This document shows, one piece after another, positions 38,801-52,247 of a stretch of DNA of 64,000 bases (positions are counted from its first letter, which is position 1; the number at the start of each line of letters is the position of its first letter). Where the stretch lies: positions 8,370,690-8,434,689 of the forward strand of contig CM065328.1 in NCBI GenBank assembly GCA_033032175.1. The letters are read 5' to 3'. Below the pieces are notes generated by a model, which saw only the letters and a list, made by a program, of their open reading frames with translations, was not told the DNA's origin and searched no databases. This DNA comes from Saturnia japonica. Its lineage: Eukaryota > Arthropoda > Insecta > Lepidoptera > Saturniidae. The position numbers and the translations under genes were made by a program.

Positions 38801-41800
38801 GTCATTAGGCGGAAAGCGGAGTGTTGGGAGCAGAGAGTGAGTTGTCGGCCCAACGAGAACCGAGTATTATTGAGAAGTGCCGAACTGTGAATGCCTAAAC
38901 TAAAAATTTTGTTTACGCCGAAGTACTGTAAATTTTCTATCACTAAATCATAATTAGAAAAGCACCCGGTGCACTTAAAAAAAGACAGTTCATAATAATT
39001 AATACTCACCATCTTTCTTCAACCAATGAGTTTGTGGCTGTGGGTAGCCACTCGCGCTACAAGATACATGATCACTTCTACCAAGTAATAAAGATGAATT
39101 TTGGGGTTCTTCGCTCCACTTTGGAGCAACTAAAATATTAGGAATGCATTACTAGAAGAACATCAACTGATCTTCCATTAAACGCCTAAGGTATAATTCC
39201 GCTTGAAAACAGCGGAGCTTGGCAATAATTTTTAAACTTGAGGGTGGTAGCTAGCCAAACAGGTATTAGAAAATATCCTACCACTATGCTATGGTTTCAT
39301 CATGATATTTTCCATAACACAAAACTTGGGCTCTTGCTGGGTTTCGAACTCACATAGATCGATCCAGAAAATTAATTTCTTGTTACATTAACATTTTTAA
39401 TATGTCTTCTATATAATACGCTTGCAAAAGAAAAATATAGAAAAATGTACATTTAAAGACAAATGATCGAAAAAGCAAATAAAATAAAAATGTAAACATG
39501 GAAATTTATCAAGCATAACTATAACTTTTTTTACAATAAATAAGACAACTGAAAAAGAAACAACAAAGACTCAATACAAAAAGTTGTAGAAATTTCATAC
39601 TGAAATATTTATATCAAAGATGAAATTCAACTGACGCGGAAAATTGAGAAGGCATCCTATAAATTAACGTAGAAACAATATAAAATAGCACAAAGGGAAA
39701 CAAACAGCCAATAATAAAATACCTTCCTTAATTTTAATTACAGCGAACCAATAACGAAATACAATATTTGTTAGGAAATGATGTTGAAATTTATTTCCTG
39801 GGATAAAAGATATGATATTTATCTAACCATAAAATAAAGTTATTAGAGATTTGTATATTTGGTTAGGTAATTCACAAGCAACAATTCAATTCAAAGCAAT
39901 AATAAAAATACCAGCTTCTAAATGGCCCACTACTGGGCAAGGTCCATTTCCTAAGAGAAAGTACAGATTTAATCACCACGGTAGACTCTACGTATTAACG
40001 AATTCAAATGTCGAGAAATTCAGAATTCTATATTTTTCCCACATATAGTGCTAGTACAAGAACATTTTGCAAGCGCTTAGGTTTCTTCACGATGTTTTCC
40101 TTCACCTTCAGCCAATAGTGTTACAAATTCAAATTCATATAATATGTACGTGAATTCCGAAAAAATCACTGATTAATGATCTCGAACCGGCGGATATCGA
40201 ATTGATATATCTCTGGTCCACCAATAACAACCACTCGATCACCACGACATTTTAATAACCTTAATATGGTTGGATTATAAATAAACATAATAACTCTTTG
40301 TATATAGTTTATAATTCAAGACAATATTCTTCCTTGAAAACCCATTTATGTTTTTAAAAGTATACTTAGACAAAGCAGTGTTACAAAAAAATATGTTGTA
40401 CAAAACAACGCTTTTTGTTTGTATTTAATTGTCAGACGGAGTGTCACAAAGGAATTATGTTCGTATTAAAAGCCTTTGAAATGTTCAGAAAAACATTTTA
40501 ACATTTATCCCGATTCTCGTAGCTGTAGATGTCATGGTTTAGGTATATATTAACAAAATTGACAATAGGTTAAATTTGCGATATAGTTTTGGTCTTGTTA
40601 TTTTTTTTTTATTGTGTTTTATGATAGCATTTCACTTCGATATCATCGCATGATAAATGAGATTGTGAACGATGATGGTATTACGTTAGGAAAACAAGGA
40701 AACTGGCTCTCGAGTTATGTTACTGAAAAAGGTCAAAACATGCATTGTTATTAACTTTCGGATTGATTCAGGTAACTGATCAGTTAAATATTAAATAATC
40801 TTTCATCATCATGCTAAGTATGCGTCTCTATGTTCCCTCATCGTAAGTAACAAAATGCTAAGGAATGATTACCATTTTTTGTTTTTTTGTTTTTTATATT
40901 ATACATGCTTCTTAATAATCTACTGGTTACAGTCTTTCTAAATTTATCAACTAACCTTTTATATACAAGTTGACAGTTTTATTGACTTTCGCCACGTGGT
41001 TAGCCGCGACACATGTGTACGTGCCGCAATGTTCCAAGGAGACGTTCTTTATGATCAACACGCTGAACAAATCTAAGCTTCGCTCTACAATCTGTGATTA
41101 AGATTACTTATCAATTACGAGCTAGTAATGTCATAAGGCGAGAATTATCAGGAAAAGAGGGAGAAAGTAAATCATCATGAATTAAAAACAAAATAGTGTC
41201 CGAGAAAACCTAAAAGGAAATAAATTTAGACAGATCCAAGATAGAAGGAATAATTCCAAAGAGTGACTGGATGGTGAGTGAAGAGTGTTTGGATAAAACC
41301 TTTGTCACAGAAGAATTTCTTATGGATTCATATTAAATATTTGCTGGTATAAAACATTATAGAAACTTTGATTTTTGTAATATTTTAATGAATACTTTAT
41401 ATTGTGTACTAAGTTCGGATGATCACTTTCAATAAAAAATGACGTAATTTTGGATTTTTTTAATGATGTCTATAAAATGATATTTGCAAAGCCCTGATGG
41501 TTATAGAAGTTAATAATAATGACTAGTTAGAAGTTGCAATGTTTTTAATGAAAAATATTATAATATGATCACATATTATATATGTTGGTATTACATTATA
41601 TAAATAAATACATACTATTCTGCTAAAGAACAATTATAAACGTCGGAGATATTACTAAATTTAAGCGGAAGCAATAAAAAAATGATGTAACTTCTATTCA
41701 AAACAAACCTTGAGATGAGTCGGTATTTTTCTACCATCTTTGAGCCAAGAGTAATAAACAGGTGCATCCCCACTCTTAAGGTTGCAATGAATTTGAACTA

Positions 41801-44800
41801 TTTGACTTTCCTGTAAATCAGTCGGCAGTAATATTTCCTCTAACTGCGGTGCTTCTACAACATGCAGTTCGAACGACCTTTTTGCCATTTCACCTGAGGG
41901 ACTTTTGACAATACACGAGTAAGATGCTCCATTGTCACTTTTAGTAACCTTTGGCACAATCAATACACCATCACTATCAACAGATGGTACGTCTCTTCGC
42001 GATCTTAATTTTGGTTTACGTCCAAAGATTTCTATTCTAGACGTGTTTGTGAGTCTTTTGAATCGATTGCTGTGTGTGGTTATATCCGTTTTTATTTCTT
42101 TACCTTTGTATTCCCATGCAATTTCTCTGTAAAATAGATTTAATACAGAAAAACGAACGATTTTATAATAGGCACATGTAGAATTAGTTATAATTAGTTG
42201 TACTTAGTAACAAAGATGCACTACCTACTTATTTATTAGTTTATAAATTAACTTTGTAATAGGTATACAGTTTGTTTTAAAATATTGCTAAAATTATGAT
42301 GTTATTTTGAGATGCAATATTTCATACCATTACTTTGGTCTGACTATGATTTTTATTTAACTTTACTACAGATATATTTTGTAATTCACTTTATATAACT
42401 GTAAAACCATAATAAAAATTACATGAATAAGCCAGTACTACTTTTCCTGGCTTTTTAAAATTACTACTGTCGAAGAACTTCAAAATACGAGGACCCATTA
42501 ATAGACGACGTCATTACGCCTATTTCCTCAACTCCTATTTCTCGTCATTACTGAAATTATACACGATCGTTGAAATTATCATATAATGAAAATTTATTTC
42601 ACTTAATAAGCACAATTAACAAAATGTCAGCTACCTGTAACAGTATTGAAGACTAATGAAATTTTTTATGATTAATTATGCTATGGAGCAATAACAGTAT
42701 TTTTCTAGCTTTTTGGCTTCTCTTTATGTTCGCAAATAACTATATATTTAGAGTTTGATATAAAATAGAAAATATTTTGTATAAAATAATTACTGAAGCC
42801 TTACAAATAATATCGAAGTGGATTTAATACGCAAACAAATTGGTTTTCTGGGAATTCTCTTGAATTCTGTTTTGTAATACAAATCAAAATGAAGTTCTGT
42901 ATATATAAATATTTATTGATTGAAAATATATCTCTGTAATGGGAATATATTTCTAGATTACTTTGAAGTATATTTTAAATGCAAATTAAATATCGAGGCT
43001 TTTTTCTCTTTATTTAAAGGGGGCTTTTACAAATGGTGTAAGTCAGGTCCATCGCAGCGTACTAAAATTGTAGAGAAAATAACATTATTTCTACAGAAAA
43101 TATAATTGTACTACACTATTAACTATATAAACCACCAGAAGTCAGTTTCGCTAGTATATCGTAGAACATATCTACACCTAAAGAACATAGAACATACAAT
43201 AAAAGACGTAAGCATCATGTATGTGAGACGCTTTCAGTCCATCTGCAAATTTCACATAAATTCTCCTGTTTTTAGGTCCTCATATATATAATCAGATTAA
43301 CCTTATTCTTCAAATTTATTTATCTAAACAAAGAGCGAGACGTACTATTTACAACTGGTTATTAACACTTTCATACAGTAATACAGAAAATGTATTATCT
43401 ATTGTTTCATAAGAACTATGCTTATTCAAATAAAACGATGATAATTTAAATAAAATTAGAGAACGAGGGTCTGGAGATTTGTATTTCAGTTCTTTGTAAC
43501 TTATTCAGACTCCAGACCTTACATTAAATGTAACTTTCATCATTAAATATATACTGTATAAAATTTATGTTCGTATTTTTTGTGTACAAACAATATTGTA
43601 TATAAAAAAGATGCTAAATAAAGGTCAAATAAATAAATTTATTATTATTATTACATCCCTAAATATAAAATTAAAAGACTTCTGCATTTTTCATTCTTAA
43701 CACAGTCCACCAACAAGTGTTGAACACCTTCTATTTTCCCACAACTTTTTCCATAAAATCGCATACCGTTATGAATAAAATTTTATTGATGAAAAATTCC
43801 TGATACGATGAAATACTAATTTTCATTGCTAAAATGGATTCTCTACCAGTCTTCCAGAAGTGCATGAGAAAGATCCTACATGTGCACCGTATATATTTAA
43901 AAAAAAACACTAAGGTGCGAAATAAGCATTCGATCCACCTGATAGCAAACGGCTACTGTAGCCTAGATGCTTGTTCATATTATATAATACCATACACCAT
44001 ACTATATCATAGGTCATAGGTATCACGAGCATGTCGCCAATCTTGAACCACCTTACCCCAAGGAGCCCTGGAAATCCTGCTCACCGCAGGAATACAACAC
44101 TAGGTTATTTGGCTGCGATCTGTTGTAAGAGGTATTCCACTGATCAAACTAAACCCCAAGTAGAGAGAAATTTCCAAAGAAATTTCCTTTGCGCCCGACC
44201 CACTCTTTGATTTATTAATCTCTTTGACTTATAAGAAAATATTTAACTAGTCCAAATAGAATTTACGTAGCATAAACCCAAAAAGTCGCTGGGTGAAGCA
44301 CAAGCTGTAGTTTTTACATATAAATTTATATTATACTTATGTTACGCCCTCAAGGTTCGATCCTGGCTCCTAGCCTATTTAACCTGTACGTCAGTGACCT
44401 ACCTCGACTCCCGGAGGTCGAGGTAGGGCTATACGCTGACGATACAGTCTTATATGCCTCAGATAGGAATAGATCCCACCTCAGACATAAAGTCCAACGC
44501 TCCGTGACCACTCTCGGGAAGTGGTTTAACGAGTGGCGTATAGCCGTTAATCCCTCGAAGAGCGCCGCGATGCTCTTCGATGCGGATTCGTCACAGATAC
44601 CGTGGAAGCTTAAACCTGTTAAGCTCTACGATAATCCGATTCCGTATGTGAGAGAGACCAAATATCTAGGGGTAACCCTAGATAGTAGGCTCTCTTTTAG
44701 ACCCCACATCCGTAAGGTTAGGAACAGGGCCGCGTGGGTCCTGGGCCGGTTGCATCCTCTGTTGTGTTCGGTGAGTAAAATGTCCACGCGACATAAGCTC

Positions 44801-47800
44801 ACGCTCTACAAGACGTGTATTCGACCAATTTTGACATACAGTTGCGCCGTGTTCTCACATATGTCCGAGTCGAGTTTCAAACGGTTACAATCGATACAGA
44901 ATAGGTTCCTCTATCGTCTCACCGGGGCCCCGTGGTATGTTGGAAGCGTAGATCTCCATAGAGATATGGAGCTTCCTTCGATACATGCTTACGTTAAACA
45001 GCTCTCCCGTTCGTATTTCGACACCGCGTCGAACCACGCGAATCCGTTAATAAAAACAGCCGCCACTTATGTTCCGGCACCCACGGACATCCGGTGCAAA
45101 AGCCGGCCGCGCAATATTTTTATTGATCCCGACGATCACATCGAAAATTCGAATAAATATTACACATCCGTCTCTCCAAACAGAGCGTGCCAGCGCCCAC
45201 GCCCGCGTAACCACCGTTCTCTCCGCAGAGGGCGGGCGGTCAATTTCGCTCCAGCACACCCGTCACGTCCACCCTCTCTAGCGGTAACCCAAGCCTAGGT
45301 CCGTTCCTCGGTGTGAAACCCTTGGGTCAGGCAACCGCCCGCGCGATACAAGTGACACTGTACGTGCATCACTTAGCTACCTACATACAACACTACACAC
45401 GTATGAACATACACACGTGCACACCACACAGGTACATAGGTTCTGTGAGGGACCTTTTTTTTTTTCTTTTTTACGCTAGTTAGTTAGCGCTAGTTAGTGT
45501 AGAAACATTCCGATTACTGAATACACATACGCACGGTTCCTTCCTTCCTCCCAGGAGAAAGGGAACGTGCCTATGTGTATATTTAGTTAGCTCGAATCGT
45601 AGGTGTAGGGATTCGAATAGATCGCGACCTATTTGCGAACGCGACGACCGCCCGAGCCGAGGTCCGGCCACTTTGGCACCCTCGTGCGAGTCGTCCACAA
45701 AACTTTCGCGGCTGAGTGCCCTCTGCGCTCGCCCCCAAGTCCGGTGAAGCTGTAAAAGCCGCAGCGGCTTTAGGGCCCCTAAGGCTAACAGTGTAGTCAG
45801 TTCCAAAAAAAAAAAAAAAAATTATGTTACGCTGTGTTTAAAATTACATACGTAAATGTTGTGTACAATTAGATATAGGATGCTACAATATTGTATCGTT
45901 ATTACTGAATGTCTTAATCTGTTATCTGTGATTGTACCTTTATAATAAAATAAAAATAAAAATATGCTTGAATGAGCGCCGAGATTTGGCGAAATGGTTG
46001 TTGTTTGAAAGCGAATTTCATACTTGAGCTGCTAAGCATGGAGCGTTCGCGAAAATTATTACAATGAGTCGTTATACAAATAAATGAAAGAATCAGAATA
46101 AGTGCGTTAGTTGGAAAGTATCACTGTATCTATATGCAGTTTTTTAACTACACTCGAAATTGGTACTAACATAACGTTAAGATTTAGATATACCCTAAAT
46201 CAAAAATAACCTAACGGTATAAGCCTTCTTAGGGAATAGTATGGTATTAGTAAGGAATAGCACGGCATGGTATTAGAGATGTGACAGATAAAAAAAAATC
46301 TAAAAAAGATATTTAAACAGAAAAAAACCCGAATAAAAATATATAACAATTTTTTAATTCTATATTTACTTTTTATTTGTAGTCCAGACTTAGTACTTAA
46401 ATACTATAAAGCCTATGTTACTTCCACAATTAAGTCAAATCTAATGACACCTATATGCTAAAATCCATGAAGCTATCAAGACTACAGATCGTGTCAAAGA
46501 AATAGATATATATATATATATACATACATACATACATATACTCGAAAAACATAACTCTCCTTTTTGCAGTCGAGGACAGATTTATTTAGAGCTCCTTCAA
46601 TTTTGTATTATTTCTCTATTCAAAGTAATTTACATCCATAGGCCGACATAACCCAAAGGGATAAAGGCCATAAAACCAAAAAAAAGGAACTTATATCCAC
46701 AATTCAATATTGATAACAATATTATATTTCGATGTACATTAAAATTGCTTACAATGACTACCACTGTGTAGTACTGTAATTGCTTGCGTCATTTCTAGAT
46801 AAGGTATTTTGCTAAATTTAGATTCGTTAGATAGCACTTCTTTGGTCACGGCTAAATTCAAACGTTTAAAAATGACTTTCTACAAATCACCTGGATCGGT
46901 GGGTGGATCTCAATTAACAGACTTAAAAAAAGGAGAAGTTTTCTAATTCGATTGTATATTTTTAATGGAGGTTCAGTCATAACTTCTTTGTTTATGACTG
47001 TTTATACCTCAAGGGTGATCCCATTTTAATTTCATTGGCTTTGGAACTTCTATTTCGAAGATACAGCAGAGAACTCCTCAAAAATCATTGATGTTGATTT
47101 TCTTTTTGTCTATGTCAATATTATCGTATCGCCTCTTCCTTGTACTTCGGTTATAAATATAAAATATTTCCCAGTAACTAATCGCGGCTAATAGCTTTCA
47201 ATTGGATTAAGTTATTGACTTTAAAGTCGTTTTTATATGATGGCATAAAAATTCTAGTTCCCTAAAGTTACGTGTCTAATTTGAAATATTCTTAGGACCA
47301 AGGGCGTAAAGAACTTGATGTATTTGACTTACCTCACCGGATATCCGTAGTAGGGGCACCTGAAGGTAACACTTTGTCCACTCTGTACTTTCAGTGGTGG
47401 TAGAGTTCTTATATAAGGAGGTCCTAAAATAATCATAAATAAATTTTCCAAACTGTATAGGGAACACCCATTAATTCTGATTCCTATGCCACTGAATTTT
47501 ATTGTCAACTAGCGGCTCACGGCTTCGCACGCGTTTTTTACTACGCAGTAGTTATTTACAAGCCGTAATTTTATTTTTACTCATATTGCTGACAATTCAT
47601 ATGCCGTATCAATTGAGAAGTGCCATGTATTTCCAGTGTACGATTTTAATCAAAATTGTTTGACCATTATTATTATATTGTACGATTTCTAATGTATTGT
47701 TAACTATTCTTATATATAGCCTCTCAATTATGGTATAGTGTAAGCTTCTTGTCTACAAAATTTAATCAGAACCGGTTGAGAATTGATGTAAATTACATTT

Positions 47801-50073
47801 TTTGCACTTCTTTTTTTTCTAGAAATAATATTGACAATTCTTATAACCCACCAATTATATAAATACTTATAGTTCCCGTGTACATAATTTCATCAAAATC
47901 GGTCAAGAATTAACGTAAATATATTATTTCGGAAATTATTTTTTTACGATTTCTAAAAGTAATATTGAAATTTCTTATGCCATATCAATTGACCAATGAC
48001 ATAATCATCCCATGTACAAAATTACATAAGAATCGGACAAGCCGTTTTTGAGCTAAATCTGGACATACAAACAGACAGACAGACTAAATTTTTCTTAATG
48101 TCATATTCATAATCAATATCGTTCATATAGAATGTCTATAGGGAAATTTGGACAAAAAATTAACTGTACTGACAGAAATACATATTTATTAATATATAGA
48201 TTATTATACGAAATGTAGAGACAATGGAGATGTGTTGATTTGGGACAATATTGACTATGTATTTGCTAAGTAGTGGGATATTGCAAAAAAAAACTATATT
48301 TAAGGTGCTAATAATAAAAAAATCAACATTAAACAAAATCAAATTAGAATAGGAATAATAACAGAAATACGAGAAAATATTATTATAAGTAGACTAAATA
48401 ACTCTTGGAATTGTTTTTTATTAAACTTTTAATATTTTAAAATGAATATTAAATATAATAATCTATGGATTAAACTTAAATGAAATCTATGAGCTCAAAA
48501 AAAAGATAAAATGAAAATTATGATACATTTAATACCATCATACATTTAAAAACAAATCTATGTTTCCACTCAGTCAAATTGTTTCGACATCTCTTCTTTA
48601 AACCTCTTAAAAACACATGGAACATATCAATCGCATTGTTATGTTTGTATGTAATATTGACAACCACAATCTGAACTGATCAATGTAAATGAATATGGTA
48701 ATGCTAAGCTAGAGACTTTGGCCGATTTGGCCGTTTTAGGCTTACCGACTTACCACCAGATTCAATTTTAATCATCAACCCTTAAAACCAGTTTAGATTG
48801 TGGACAAACGAACTGTACAAAATAGAATGCATATTATATTTTGCGTCCATTTCACAATCAAGTTACTTATTTGATATTTTTGCTTTTTGCCTTTACATCA
48901 ATAGGAGTCTCAAGTCTGTGAATAGTGTTCTAGGTTCTAGTAACATCACAATGTTTGTAAAAAAATCAACGTAATCAAGTCATACGGTGAAATATTAGTG
49001 GATTTTTTTTGTGATGCAGTTTGGTTATTAAGCAGAAGTGAAGTGAATTATAAATAATAACTAGAAACATGAATTTTCAGTTGCGACAAAAACTCCCTTG
49101 TCAGTTCTAACAACGGAGCCTGTATCTTAATAGAACGCTGTTTGGACTTTTAAATTAGACAATTATATTTAATTCACGGGTCATTGGCTGAAATGTGTTT
49201 ATACATGTTTTACACATTAAAGAAGAAAGAATTACCAAAAACATTAAGTCTGTCTTGGTGAGAGACAAAACTTTCTCCATGATGCGCGACGCAGGAGAAC
49301 AGACCTCCATCATCGACCCTTACGTGTGATATGTTTAGCTGTGTGGTCACACCGCCGTCAGACGCCATGGTTTGACCAATGGAGTATCTGTAGAAAATCG
49401 TTAATTTTACTTCTGTATATAAGTCTGATTGTTAGATTCGAAGCGCTTGGGTAAAACGCTGGTTGTGGGTGACGCCGGACGCGCACTTCAATGTTGGCGG
49501 TACTACTTCTCCTAACTTAATTCTACTAAAGAGTAAGCGATATAGATTTATCAACATGTAGATATCTGTATTTATATTTACGACATCGTCATTGTATAAG
49601 ATAATTCGAAGTAAATTAGTTAATATGGTACCCCAAATAAAATTATATGATTAAAATAATAGGTAATACATCCAATAAAAGTAGCGGCCTGACAGTTGCC
49701 AACATACCAAAATATTCACAAAACCGTACTAAAAGTCACCAAACTAACTACAAACCGATTTGTAATTAATAACCATTCTGTAACACGCAGCAGTATAACT
49801 GCTTAAGCTATCGAAATTCACATAAATAATTTTAAATTAAAGACACTGTTATGGAATCAATCAAACGTTTAATTCATCGAAATGATTAATTGCTGGTTTT
49901 ATTGCTTTCGAGGGATTGGGTACCTTTTTGTTTTAACCAAGTTATTTTTCTCATAAATCATTTATATTAAAAAATGTATGCTATCATAAATCGTGTTTAT
50001 TGTAAGTACTAAATACTAGCCTCGCCCCATGGTTTCATCCATGTAAAATTTATTCGGCAAACTCTTCAAAATG

Positions 50074-50134
<61 letters not shown>

Positions 50135-52208
50135 CTGACTACACTGTTAGCCTTAGGGGCCCTAAAGCCGCTGCGGCTTTTACAGCTTCACCGGACTTGG
50201 GGGCGAGCGCAGAGGGCACTCAGCCGCGAAAGTTTTGTGGACGACTCGCACGAGGGTGCCAAAGTGGCCGGACCTCGGCTCGGGCGGTCGCCGCGTTCGC
50301 AAATAAGTCGCGATCTAATCGAGGTCTTCAAAATGCCTTCGCCAACGCACCTTTATAACCCACCGTTGTTCTCTGTTCCCATTCATGCTTACAGCTTGAT
50401 GCTCATCATAATTAAAGGTCCTCTCCTTAGGATTATGATCCTATGCCTATGCCTAAGCTATGGCCAGAAGTTATACAAATAATCTTCTTCAATAAATAAG
50501 CTATAGTTGTAGTTTTTCGGAAAGTACCTAAAAACACGGTGCCATGGTTTTTTTGGAAGAAATAATAATAACTTAGCGTGCTATGAGCGTATTATGAGGA
50601 ATGTTAAATAAGAACATGGATGGATATAGGAGTAGAAGAAGACTACATACGGTATGGATGGATTGTGTGAAGAATGATGTGGGTATAAAAGATGTGAATA
50701 CTGAGATACCTGTTGGTAGAAGAGAGTGGAAAGAGAAACTATGTTTTGCCACCGCTACTTACGTAAGATTAGGGGAAGAAGAAGTAGATATAAAGAGATA
50801 CATCTTACCTAGAATCGGTATTAGATGATATAACTAAGCCATCTCTCTCCCAGACGAACCTCGCTGGATGCGGGCCGTTGACAGTGCAATGTAAACTAAC
50901 CTGTGAATTGTAAACACTATCACCATATAATATAAAATAAAGTTCCTATCCGCGTCTAACTGTTCGTCCGCTTACTTCATCTAAAACACGCAAGGGACAT
51001 TTACACGGGTTTGACTGTCATTTAGAGATTTTTTGAAGGAGATTTTGATACAATATATTCCAATTGTGTTTTTGTATAGTAGAGAAAATCCAATGTTTTT
51101 TAATCAAGTCGTCAAAAAATCGGTCTTCGGGCGCTTACATGGTTTACGATGACTAAAGTTTTAGAGATACATAAAAAAATTGTAAAAAAGAATTGTAGTT
51201 CTTCAAAGAGCCTGGAGAAAAGTCTAGAATGGCATATGTCTATCTCCTAAGGTTGACTCACAGTAACCATTTTTGTATTCAACATAATAATTAATAATAT
51301 TAGATTAATTGCGAAGCAGTTCAGTACTAATGATGATCCAGATAAATATGTCAGTTAATTTGGGCTTCTAATGTAGATTAAACTTATCATTAACATTATA
51401 TAATTATAAGCGCAACCAAAAAAATCACTCGCAACGAAACTGTTGGCCAGCACTCCGCACCTATGATGAATTGCGCGTCGCACGATAAGTACACTTTTCG
51501 TCACTAGGTATGTTATGAACTATCAATACTAAAGCGATAATAGTAAATCAGGCTTTTTTAAACATAAAATACACCACTTTGTAAATTATACCCGTGCGAA
51601 GCTCGGTTGCGTTGCTAGTAACATATAAAATTAGACGAAGCTTACAATTAATAATATTGGTAAAATCTCATAGAAAGCAATTTAATTCCAACCTAAATAT
51701 AGATCGTATATCAAATAGTTTGATCTAATAGTTAACAAGATATTGCTGAGCGTAAATTGAACCTCTTGACTTAAGAGGGAACGTGGCCACTGTTTTGCCC
51801 ATACAAACGTATTCCCCTGTTTCCTCCTGTATAATGGAACTAGAGCATATATTTTTATACAGTTAAATCTATATCTACCACTATGTTTTGATGTTTTTCA
51901 TAAATAAATTATTGTAAAACTAGGAACCTTTTAAAATGACGAAAATTGCCCCTTTTACCGTCTTTTCAAACGTCCAGCAAACAAACTTGACGACTAAAAA
52001 TAATTAAAATCGGTTCAGTTTTTGAGTAGGAAACAAGGAAATACGAAGCTATGATTTTGTCAGATTTACTTAGATATAATCAGTCTGAACTGCAGTTGTC
52101 ACTCTTGCACTCTATTAGGTGTGATTTTGGGCGGAGCGACAGCAATAGATTTTGGAATGTGTTCTTAACAGATGCATATATTAACAGATATATATATACA
52201 GATTTTTA

Positions 52209-52247
<39 letters not shown>

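Noticed and set aside
45047..45806. Several short frames on both strands
   Set aside because: Shadows of the Jockey ORF and its 3' UTR.
50071..50358. Open frame starting with a poly-Phe run
   Set aside because: The Phe run is the poly(T) of a reversed LINE tail; the rest is 3' UTR.
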